Shown here in pieces: positions 41,885 through 49,118 of a stretch of 64,000 nt of DNA. Source of the DNA: Paenibacillus_AQ nitricinens. GTDB taxonomy: Bacteria > Bacillota > Bacilli > Paenibacillales > Paenibacillaceae. The notes beneath the pieces were generated by a model. It ran no database searches and was not told the DNA's origin. It saw only the letters and a program-made list of their open reading frames with translations. The position numbers and the translations under genes are program-made. How positions within the stretch are numbered: position 1 is the stretch's first letter; every line of letters begins with the position of its first letter. The DNA lies in assembly GCF_052056485.1 (NCBI RefSeq), contig NZ_CP183948.1, forward strand, positions 4,774,001-4,838,000. Reading direction: 5' to 3'.

Positions 41885-43897
41885 TTACTTCACAATAGCT
41901 CCGTTTGGCATGCTGTCTGGAACTGTGGCGAGAGTTAACTGATCACCTTTGGAAGCCGCTAGAATCATCCCTTGCGACAATTCACCACGCAGTTTCACTG
42001 GTTTCAGGTTCACAATACAAATCACTTTTTGTCCTACCAGTTCTTCAGGTGTGTAAAACTTCGCAATACCAGAAACGACTTGACGCTGCTCATAACCTAG
42101 ATCCAGTTGCAGCTTCAGCAGTTTATCGGCTTTCTTCACAGGCTCAGCTGCAATGACTTGAGCTACTCGAAGCTCAGCCTTGGCGAAATCGTCGATGCCG
42201 ATCTCTTCTTTATGCTCTTCCTCAGGCTCGGATACCGCAGGGGCAGCAGGGGCTGTTTCAGTTACTTCAGCAGCCGACTTACCTGCGCCCATGGCTTCGG
42301 CGATATAAGCTACCTCTTGCTCCACATCCAGACGCGGGAAGATTGGATTGCCTTTCACCAGCTTCGTTCCTGCCGGAATCAGACCGAAAGTCTTTCCACT
42401 GTCCCATGTCGTCAGCTCGCCTGCTTCAATGCCAAGCTGTTCCCAAATCTTCGCTGGGGTTTGCGTCAAGAACGGCTGCAGCAGGATAGAAGCGGTGCGC
42501 AGGCCTTCCACGAGATGTCTCATCACGGAAGCCAGCTCGGCAGTTCTATTCTCATCCTTAGCAAGCATCCAAGGCTGTGTCTCATCAATATATTTATTGG
42601 TGCGGCTGATAAAGGTTCCAATAGCAGTCAGTGCTACGGAGAACTCCATTTTTTCCATCGCTTCTTCTACTTTGGCATAAGTATTCTCTGCCGCCGCTTG
42701 AAGCTCACCATCAAAGGCAGTTACATTTCCTTCATACGCCGGAAGTTCTCCTCCGAAATACTTCTCTACCATCGCACCTGTTCGGTTCAACAGGTTACCA
42801 AGGTCATTAGCAAGATCATAGTTAACCCGATCGACAAAGCTTTCAGGTGTGAATGTACCATCCGAACCAAACGGTACTTCCCGCAGCAGATAATAACGCA
42901 GTGCATCCAAGCCGTAACGATCAATCAGTGTAACTGGATCTACTACGTTCCCTTTAGACTTCGACATTTTGCCATCCTTCATAAGCAGCCAGCCATGTGC
43001 AAACACCTTTTTCGGAAGAGGTTCACCCAGCGCCATTAGAATGATCGGCCAGTAAATCGTATGGAAACGAACGATTTCTTTGCCCACAATATGTACATCA
43101 GCAGGCCAGAAATTATCGTACAGACTGCGATCCTCGGAACCGTAGCCCAGAGCAGTAATGTAGTTCGTCAACGCATCGATCCATACATACACTACATGCT
43201 TTTCGTCCCCTTTAACTTTAACTCCCCAATCGAAGGTCGTACGGGAAACTGCAAGATCCTCCAGACCAGGTTTGATAAAGTTATTGATCATTTCATTCTT
43301 ACGGGATTCCGGCAAAATAAACTCCGGATTCTCCTCATAAAATTGCAGCAAACGATCTGCATATTTACTCATCCGGAAGAAATAACTCGCTTCTTTCACC
43401 AGTTCAACGGGATGACCGCTATCAGGGCTTTTTGCGCCAATGATTACGCCATTGTCATCTCGAACAATATCAACCAATTGTGTTTCTGTATAGAAGGTTT
43501 CATCCGGAATACTGTACCAGCCTTCATATTCGCCTTTATAGATGTCACCTTGCTTGAGCAGTCGATCAAAAATATCCTGAACAACCTTTTTATGACGTTC
43601 TTCCGTTGTACGGATGAAGTCATCGTTTGAGATGTCTAGCTTGCGCCATAATTCCTTAATGCCAACAACGATGTCATCTACGAACTGCTGAGGGGTTTTA
43701 CCTGCTTCCTCTGCCTTCCGTTCAATCTTTTGACCATGCTCGTCTGTACCTGTAAGATACCTTACATCATAGCCGCGTAGACGTTTGTAGCGGGCCATTG
43801 CATCTCCAGCTACGGTAGAATAAGCATGTCCGATATGCAGCTTATCACTCGGATAGTAAATAGGTGTAGTCAAGTAAAAAGTTTTCTTCTCACTCAT
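41885..43897 (-). CDS. metG: Methionyl-tRNA synthetase
   Basis: Class I synthetase of 670 aa. It has the HIGH motif in KLHIGHAYST, KMSKS in KDGKMSKSKGNV and the anticodon-binding helical domain. A C-terminal tRNA-binding OB domain (about 565-670; FAKAELRVAQVIAAEPVKKA) follows an Ala/Glu-rich linker. The ATG at 43897 (MSEKKTFYLT) has AAAGGATG upstream. Expression is controlled by a T-box leader at 43929-44215. Confidence 0.97.
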   Translation of the reverse strand: MSEKKTFYLTTPIYYPSDKLHIGHAYSTVAGDAMARYKRLRGYDVRYLTGTDEHGQKIERKAEEAGKTPQQFVDDIVVGIKELWRKLDISNDDFIRTTEERHKKVVQDIFDRLLKQGDIYKGEYEGWYSIPDETFYTETQLVDIVRDDNGVIIGAKSPDSGHPVELVKEASYFFRMSKYADRLLQFYEENPEFILPESRKNEMINNFIKPGLEDLAVSRTTFDWGVKVKGDEKHVVYVWIDALTNYITALGYGSEDRSLYDNFWPADVHIVGKEIVRFHTIYWPIILMALGEPLPKKVFAHGWLLMKDGKMSKSKGNVVDPVTLIDRYGLDALRYYLLREVPFGSDGTFTPESFVDRVNYDLANDLGNLLNRTGAMVEKYFGGELPAYEGNVTAFDGELQAAAENTYAKVEEAMEKMEFSVALTAIGTFISRTNKYIDETQPWMLAKDENRTAELASVMRHLVEGLRTASILLQPFLTQTPAKIWEQLGIEAGELTTWDSGKTFGLIPAGTKLVKGNPIFPRLDVEQEVAYIAEAMGAGKSAAEVTETAPAAPAVSEPEEEHKEEIGIDDFAKAELRVAQVIAAEPVKKADKLLKLQLDLGYEQRQVVSGIAKFYTPEELVGQKVICIVNLKPVKLRGELSQGMILAASKGDQLTLATVPDSMPNGAIVK

Positions 43898-43928
43898 TGA
43901 TTCATCATCCTTTCTTTCATAAAAAGAC

Positions 43929-44215
43929 AAAAAACTCCCGCCCCTATCATGGGGCGAGAGTATAACTCACGCGATACCACCCAAATTTCCTGTCTCTTCA
44001 CAGAGAACAGGCTTCGCCAGTTCCCTCTTGGGAACTGTCCATTAACGCTGGAACACGCCGTTATCTTACACGAACCTCAATTGCAGTTCCCGCTCGAACA
44101 CGGTTCCTCCCGGACCATATTCAATCTAACGCTCCATACCGGCTTTCAGCTCGTTCCGGCTCTCTGTAATGGACGTACCGATTTACTTATCCGTTCCTCG
44201 GAATTCATACTATTA
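43929..44215 (-). ncRNA. T-box riboswitch, methionine specific
   Basis: Minus-strand leader of metG. The T-box is GGGTGGTATCGCG (revcomp at 43971-43983). The terminator ACTCTCGCCCC/GGGGCGGGAGT plus TTTTTT lies at 43929-43961. Upstream are AGAGAG, GCTGAAAGCCGG (stem I distal loop) and GAATATGGTC with a likely ATG specifier at 44116-44118, which agrees with methionine. Uncharged tRNA-Met would stabilise the antiterminator and turn metG on. Confidence 0.92.
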
Positions 44216-44221
44216 TCTGTG

Positions 44222-44251
44222 AATATACCCAATGGTATGGGCTTGTGTCAA
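44222..44251 (-). promoter_or_regulatory. Sigma-A promoter of the metG leader
   Basis: TTGACA (minus, 44246-44251) and TATATT (44222-44227) are 18 bp apart. The -35 overlaps the last codons of yidD. Confidence 0.7.
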
Positions 44252-44511
44252 GTCACACGGGCAGAATCCTTCTTCGCAGGGTGTTCCTCAAGAGGCGGAA
44301 CCGGATCAAGTCCCCCTGGATGGAAGGGATGGCATCTAGCAATCCGCTTGGCAGCAAGCCACGAACCTTTCACAGGACCATGGACTTCAATAGCTTCAAG
44401 CGCATAAGCAGAGCAGGTTGGATAGAAGCGACAAGTTGCAGGCTTAATCGGGGAAATGTACTTGCGGTACACCCGAATGGGAGCCTGAATCGTTCTACGT
44501 AGGGTTGCCAT
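44248..44511 (-). CDS. yidD: YidD membrane protein insertion efficiency factor
   Basis: An 87-aa protein. It has the family motif RVYRKYISPIKPATCRFYPTCSAYALEAIEVHG and KRIARCHPFHPGGLDPVP with conserved Cys residues (each quoted piece is a part of one domain). It assists YidC-type insertion. The ATG at 44511 follows AAGGAG, which overlaps the zur stop. Confidence 0.95.
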   Translation of the reverse strand: MATLRRTIQAPIRVYRKYISPIKPATCRFYPTCSAYALEAIEVHGPVKGSWLAAKRIARCHPFHPGGLDPVPPLEEHPAKKDSARVT

Positions 44512-44513
44512 TT

Positions 44514-44975
44514 CTAAACTCCTTTTTTGCTATCTGCCGCTGCGATTAGTTCTTCTTCCCGGTTCTCTTCACATTCTTTGCAATAACCGAACACCTCAAA
44601 TTTATGCTTGACTACCCGGAATTGATCAGGTGTATCCGTTAAATTCATCGGGCAGAAATTAATCGGGTAGGTTTTCTCGCATTGAAGGCAGATCATATGA
44701 TGATGGTGATCCTGATGATTACAGCTTCCCTTGAATTTCACTCCGTCTTCAAAGACGATTTGCTCAAGTACACCAAGCTCTTCCATTACACGCAGATTGC
44801 GGTACACGGTATCAAAGCTAAGTCCGCTATACTTGCGGCCCATATGCTCATAGACATCCTTCGCTGACAAATAACCCTTATTCTCGCCGAATAACTTGGC
44901 AAGCGTTTTGCGTTGGTCGGTGATTCGCAGACCTTGCCCCGACATGACCTCTAATATTTGTTCTGTCGACAGCAT
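44514..44975 (-). CDS. zur: Fur-family regulator, probably Zur
   Basis: Metalloregulator of 153 aa. The winged helix (1-80) has GLRITDQRKTLAKLF and LSFDTVYRNLRVMEELGV. The C-terminal domain has HHHHMICLQC and YCKECEE, a four-Cys structural zinc site. The ATG at 44975 has GGGAG 8 nt upstream; the longer frame from 44990 lacks a site. Zur rather than Fur or PerR is inferred from the Zur box and zinc importer 3 kb away. Confidence 0.85.
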   Translation of the reverse strand: MLSTEQILEVMSGQGLRITDQRKTLAKLFGENKGYLSAKDVYEHMGRKYSGLSFDTVYRNLRVMEELGVLEQIVFEDGVKFKGSCNHQDHHHHMICLQCEKTYPINFCPMNLTDTPDQFRVVKHKFEVFGYCKECEENREEELIAAADSKKGV

Positions 44976-45106
44976 ACGCTCATCTCCCATAACATTTCAG
45001 TTCATTTGTAATTCACTCTCTTAATAATGCCCCAAAATAAATGCCCCGTCAATGAAACAACCAAGCGTATGAGCGCTCATCAGTTTAAATTCATACATTT
45101 AAATAC

Positions 45107-45155
45107 AAAAAGTCCGGCTGAGTATTCCTTTACGGAATATTCAGCCGGACTTTTA
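45107..45155 (-). terminator. Terminator of the 745-aa secreted protein gene
   Basis: AAAAGTCCGGCTGAGTATTCC pairs with GGAATATTCAGCCGGACTTTT with one mismatch around a TTTAC loop, 24 bp after the stop. Both ends have A/T runs. Confidence 0.85.
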
Positions 45156-45178
45156 TTTCAGGTGAATCCCAAAAAGCT

Positions 45179-47416
45179 TTATTTCTTCGCTGGTAGCGGT
45201 GTAACCAGGAAATTCACCGGCAAGTTACTACCAGAAGCTGCTGTGAACAAAATCTCCACGGAGCCGCCATAATCACCAGTACGATAAATCACACTGTTCA
45301 TGTCAGCACTAGAGAGACTTCCCGAAGTCGGCATTTGTACGATTTGACCATTAACCATGACAGGTCCCATGTAATTACCGCCGCGTGGATTAAATGTAAT
45401 CAATGAATTAGGTGCAACACGATCGAATTTGATTTTGTACAACACGCCGAAGTTACCTGCATTAGACGCTTCAGTACCATTCATTGGGTCTACACCGGTC
45501 AAATTCAAATCACTCGAATTGTCACCGAGAAGAAGTCTTACAGGAGTTGTTCCTACTTCGTCAGTAACCGTGATGATGCGTGTAGAATCAGCATAAGTTC
45601 CCCGGTTATGCACCCCATCACGATCCAATATTGGAAGTGTAGGAAGTGTAGTTAGAGGATCTTTATTCGCATCGATCATCATGACATTATATTCAATAGG
45701 ATAATCACTAAATAAATCCGCTTGGAGGGATACAATCTCGCCTGGTTTCATTGCAATTTTGTTTAGATCCGTAAGAATCGATACACTTTCTCCTGGTTGA
45801 AGGACCGTTGTCTTATAATGTTCCCTCGTAATCATAGACTTCCAGTAACGTTCCACAGACATTTTACCAGTGCCTTCCGGAAATGAACTTGGACCGCCAA
45901 AGCCTACATACTCAGTTGTAATTGTCGTAGGGTACAGATTGTTATTCTTAGCAATCACATACACCTTCGTTTTAATATTCATATTATTCTTGTGGTGGAC
46001 TAAGAAGCGAGTTCCGCCGAATGAAGTTTCTTTGTAAGTAATCCCTTCCGTATTCACAGTTTCCGGACTGTTACTACGGATAAGATTATAAGGCTCGGAA
46101 GAAAGATTATAGGCTACCTTCTGCCAAGTTGGAACCATCGATCCATCAATGTTAAACACGCTGCCTGGAGCACCGAATAATCTATAGAAATCTTCTTTAC
46201 TGTACAAGACTTCATCTGAAATATTAATGGTCTTCTCAAAAGTGCTGATTGCGCCATGTGAATCTTTGACTTGAATAGCCACTGTTGCTGGACCTGGTGT
46301 AAAGAAAGCTTCTGCTTTGTTCGTCCAAGTCACTTCAATCGGATCACCGTCTGGGTCGCTGCTTAGATCCGAATAAGTGATCATTTCACCCATCTTGTAA
46401 GAATCTTTGTCTGTCGTAAAATTAGCGACTGGTGGTGTATTTGGTTTCAGTACATTGATGGTAACAGAGTAAGGATCACTCCACTGTCCACTTGCATCCA
46501 TAACAGAATAGGATACTACATAAACTCCTGGTTGATCATAAACATCCTGCTTACCTTCCCAACGTTCATCTACTATAGCGGTACCATTCGGAGAAGAGCT
46601 GGAAGTCACAAAATTCACAGGATCACCAGCATAAATTTCAGTTGGCCCTGTAAAAGAAGCTTTTGGTTTTGTGTTCAGCGTGAGAATCACTCGTTTTTGC
46701 ACATTATCAACCGTATAAGGAATGCCTAATGCCCCGGTGATGGACGTCAAAGGAATCATGAATGTACCATTGGTTTGGTAAGCTGGACCTTTCATCGTCA
46801 CATTTTTACCATTAACGGAATAGATCTTACTGTCCGTCTTAAAGCGCATTACATCGGTTCCTTTGGTAACAATGGTCTCTTTCGTTTTATAATCGTAAAT
46901 GTATTTCACACCTACGCGTTCCACCATAGCTCGGATCGAAACGTATGAGACACCATTCTTCACGGCCATTGGCTGATTAGCTAAATACTCAACGCCGTTT
47001 TGATACATTTTGTTGCTGTTCATCATAAGAACAAGCTGATTACTAGCTGCAGCACGAACACCATCCGTTGGAATAGGCTGTGTAGTGGTTACAGGTGTTG
47101 CAGTAGGAATTGGTGTAGCCGTTGGTTCGGTTGTTGATGTAGGTTCAGTTGTTGTCGCAGGTTCAGTCGTCGGTTCAGTTGTTGCCGCAGGAATTGGAGT
47201 TGGTGTAGGTGATAATACTCCCCCTGGCCCCTCAGTTTGCAATGGTGGCAATGGGTCTGTAGCTTCTGGCATTACATCCGTCACAGAGGAAACAATTGTT
47301 CCTACTGTATTCGTATTACCTGAAGTATTATTGACAGCTTCAGCAAAAGCCGGCACTGCCGAGGCGGCCTGCGATACGGCCAAAACAGCAACTAACGTTA
47401 ATTTCTTTAAATCCAT
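45179..47416 (-). CDS. Secreted protein with copper-amine-oxidase-N and PKD-like domains
   Basis: A 745-aa exported protein of unknown role. Signal peptide 1-26 ends PAFAEA. A low-complexity Thr/Pro region (about 50-110, TTEPTTEPATTTEPTSTTEP type) looks surface-exposed. A copper amine oxidase N-like domain (125-250; VSYVSIRAMVERVGVKYIYD) follows. Then come two PKD-like domains (255-400; PPVANFTTDKDSYKMGEMIT, WTNKAEAFFTPGPATVAIQV). The C-terminal 340 aa are beta-rich without a known name. The ATG at 47416 follows AGAGGAG. It shares its promoter and leader type with the GHL10 gene. Confidence 0.8.
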   Translation of the reverse strand: MDLKKLTLVAVLAVSQAASAVPAFAEAVNNTSGNTNTVGTIVSSVTDVMPEATDPLPPLQTEGPGGVLSPTPTPIPAATTEPTTEPATTTEPTSTTEPTATPIPTATPVTTTQPIPTDGVRAAASNQLVLMMNSNKMYQNGVEYLANQPMAVKNGVSYVSIRAMVERVGVKYIYDYKTKETIVTKGTDVMRFKTDSKIYSVNGKNVTMKGPAYQTNGTFMIPLTSITGALGIPYTVDNVQKRVILTLNTKPKASFTGPTEIYAGDPVNFVTSSSSPNGTAIVDERWEGKQDVYDQPGVYVVSYSVMDASGQWSDPYSVTINVLKPNTPPVANFTTDKDSYKMGEMITYSDLSSDPDGDPIEVTWTNKAEAFFTPGPATVAIQVKDSHGAISTFEKTINISDEVLYSKEDFYRLFGAPGSVFNIDGSMVPTWQKVAYNLSSEPYNLIRSNSPETVNTEGITYKETSFGGTRFLVHHKNNMNIKTKVYVIAKNNNLYPTTITTEYVGFGGPSSFPEGTGKMSVERYWKSMITREHYKTTVLQPGESVSILTDLNKIAMKPGEIVSLQADLFSDYPIEYNVMMIDANKDPLTTLPTLPILDRDGVHNRGTYADSTRIITVTDEVGTTPVRLLLGDNSSDLNLTGVDPMNGTEASNAGNFGVLYKIKFDRVAPNSLITFNPRGGNYMGPVMVNGQIVQMPTSGSLSSADMNSVIYRTGDYGGSVEILFTAASGSNLPVNFLVTPLPAKK

Positions 47417-47426
47417 GATATAACTC

Positions 47427-47520
47427 CTCTGCTCCTATTTGTAAATATAAGTAGGTCTCTGTCTTTTTCATACGCCTCTTATATTCCCCGCAAAAACGCA
47501 ACCGCTCTCATCAGAGCGGA
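47427..47520 (-). promoter_or_regulatory. Structured leader of the 745-aa protein gene
   Basis: On the minus strand: a short stem CCGCTCT-GATG-AGAGCGG (47503-47520) followed by TTGCGTTTTT (possible attenuator), then AATATAAGAGGCGTATGA, GACAGAGACC (47454-47463) and a CCTA ... TAGG hairpin ending GGAGCA. The last two parts match the GHL10 leader. Confidence 0.5.
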
Positions 47521-47564
47521 AGAATTGCTTTTTGCCACGTTCGTTATAACAAAACATAGTATTA

Positions 47565-47590
47565 GACGCATCCGGCCGCAAAAAGTTTCA
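47565..47590 (-). promoter_or_regulatory. ECF-sigma type promoter of the 745-aa protein gene
   Basis: On the minus strand TGAAAC (47585-47590), 16 bp, CGTC (47565-47568), with a T-rich start of the spacer. The same layout and spacing are seen before the GHL10 gene. Confidence 0.65.
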
Positions 47591-47712
47591 TTTTAAAGTA
47601 AAGAAAGATTAACTCAGTATTAAAACAAGCAAAAATAACCTTTCATCCGCTACCCGAAAAATATGAGATTCCACAGTTTTATTATCACAAGTATCCCCGG
47701 CTAATACTGCGA

Positions 47713-47861
47713 CTATAAATACCATTCATTTGGATCTACTCCAAAGAACGAAAGCATTGTGCTTGTAATGGTCCAAGCTGCCTCCATTGAGAACAAAAAG
47801 CTCGCTATCCCAACCCAGGCACTGCCTAGAATCCCTTTCTGGTAATTGATATAGCAGTATA
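47713..47861 (-). pseudogene. Short hydrophobic open frame, possible gene remnant
   Basis: A minus-strand frame of about 48 codons ends at TAG 47713. Its product looks protein-like: YCYINYQKGILGSAWVGIA, then FLFSMEAAWTITSTML and a DPNEWYL end. A stop lies directly upstream and no start codon is in frame; the ATG just upstream is in another frame. It could be a decayed small membrane protein gene. Confidence 0.3.
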
Positions 47862-47882
47862 GGGATCATATTCCATTTATAT

Positions 47883-47924
47883 AAAAAAAAGACATGATTA
47901 TCCTTAATAACTAAGAATAATCAT
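47883..47924 (-). terminator. Orphan terminator-like hairpin
   Basis: On the minus strand TGATTATTCTTA pairs with TAAGGATAATCA around a short loop and runs into eight T. It is downstream of the repeat block and response regulator, so it may end that transcript. Confidence 0.6.
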
Positions 47925-47959
47925 CTCTATGTTTTAAATCATTTAATCTTATGTACCTT

Positions 47960-48075
47960 TATCACAGTCGCAGGCTGGTCGAATAGGCCCCTCGCCCTTC
48001 TATCACAGCCACAGGCTGGTCGATAGTCTTTCGCCCTTCTATCGCAGCCGCAGGCTGGTCGATAGTCTTCACTTT
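47960..48075. repeat. Three 39-41 bp tandem units, each a hairpin
   Basis: Units begin at 47960, 48001 and 48040 with TATCACAGTCGCAGGCTGGTC-type sequence and share the tail CGCCCTTC. In each, TATCGCAGCC and GGCTGGTCGATA pair around a three-base loop. There are no unique spacers, so this is not a CRISPR. Confidence 0.8.
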
Positions 48076-48130
48076 CCCCAAGGAGTCCCCACGTCTGTAG
48101 GAGTGGGACGACCCCATATCCACAACGAAG

Positions 48131-48321
48131 TGTGGTGAGGGAGAAGGAACGGAGAGGAAGTTTGGAACTGTAGGAGCGGAGCGTTCGCCTTTATCCTCGG
48201 ATTTCAACCGCAAAGAGCGGTTTCTAATCAAGAAATCTGAGGATAACAGCGACCGGAAGTCCAAACATTCCTCGCAGTGACGCTGACTCTCACCATACTG
48301 GCCAGCCTAAACCTCACCACA
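48131..48321. repeat. Nested inverted-repeat element of about 190 bp
   Basis: Four pairs of arms nest in order: TGTGGTGAGG/CCTCACCACA (48131, 48312), GTTTGGA/TCCAAAC (48160, 48260), TTATCCTCGGATTTC/GAAATCTGAGGATAA (48191, 48232) and AACCGC/GCGGTT (48206, 48217). The result is one long imperfect hairpin. It resembles a MITE-like or dispersed intergenic element, or a structured RNA. It lies between the response regulator 3' end and the tandem hairpins. Confidence 0.65.
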
Positions 48322-48332
48322 CGCCGCCGGAC

Positions 48333-49118
48333 TCATAATACTTCACTCCGGCACCGATCGCGATACTCCTTAGGAGACATCCCCGTCTGCTTCTGAAATA
48401 CCTTCGTGAAATAACGTCGTTCCTGATAACCGACTCCGGAACCAATCACCGTAATGCTTTTATCGCTGTTAGTAAGCATAAACTTAGCTGCTTCAATTCG
48501 TTGTTGTGTTACGTATTCCACGAAAGTCATTGCAAAACGGTTCTTAAACAAGAGGCAGAAGTAACTGCCGCTAATGCCGATCTTATTCGCCACTTCCTCA
48601 ATCCCGATATCTGAATGAAGATGTTCAGTGATGTATTGAGCAGCCAAGTTCATTAGCTGATCCGGCGTTTTTTTACCATTGTCAACTTCAGGAATCTCCT
48701 GAAATAGAGGGATACTATTGTACAGTTTATTCTTAAACTGTTTACTACGGATATTAGCTCCGATCTCACGCACCTTATTGCCAAGCTCCTCATAATGTAT
48801 CGGCTTACAAATGTATTCTCTTACCCCGAGCCGGATCGCTTCCCGTGCATAGTCAAATTCCTGATACCCGGTAAGAAGTAGTACCTCACTATCCAATCCC
48901 AATTCCCGCAGCTTTCCTACAAAAGTTAATCCGTCCATCACTGGCATACGAATGTCACTCAACACAAGATCGGGTTGCTCCTCTTCAGCAATGCGCAAGG
49001 CGTCCATACCGCTTCGCGCCATACCGACGACCTCCATCCCCATCTCCTGCCATGGCAACACTCTTTTCAGATTATTCAGAATTGGGGCTTCGTCATCTAC
49101 CAATAATACTTTTAGCAT
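48333..49118 (-). CDS. YesN-type response regulator, AraC output
   Basis: A 261-aa regulator. The receiver domain has phospho-acceptor D55 (DLVLSDIRMPVMDG) and VDDE near the start. The AraC double helix-turn-helix is C-terminal (about 165-260; IGISGSYFCLLFKNRFAMTF, GVGYQERRYFTKVFQK). The ATG at 49118 has GGGGGAAG upstream; the longer frame lies inside the kinase gene. It overlaps the kinase end by 26 nt. It probably activates the adjacent sugar importer. Confidence 0.93.
   Translation of the reverse strand: MLKVLLVDDEAPILNNLKRVLPWQEMGMEVVGMARSGMDALRIAEEEQPDLVLSDIRMPVMDGLTFVGKLRELGLDSEVLLLTGYQEFDYAREAIRLGVREYICKPIHYEELGNKVREIGANIRSKQFKNKLYNSIPLFQEIPEVDNGKKTPDQLMNLAAQYITEHLHSDIGIEEVANKIGISGSYFCLLFKNRFAMTFVEYVTQQRIEAAKFMLTNSDKSITVIGSGVGYQERRYFTKVFQKQTGMSPKEYRDRCRSEVL

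Noticed and set aside
42107..43630. Two long plus-strand frames opposite metG
   Set aside because: Antisense to a clear methionyl-tRNA synthetase; no ribosome-binding sites and unnatural composition.
47962..48264. Minus-strand frame of 100 codons
   Set aside because: Created by the 39-bp tandem repeats and the nested inverted repeat; the product just repeats the DNA unit and has no start signal.
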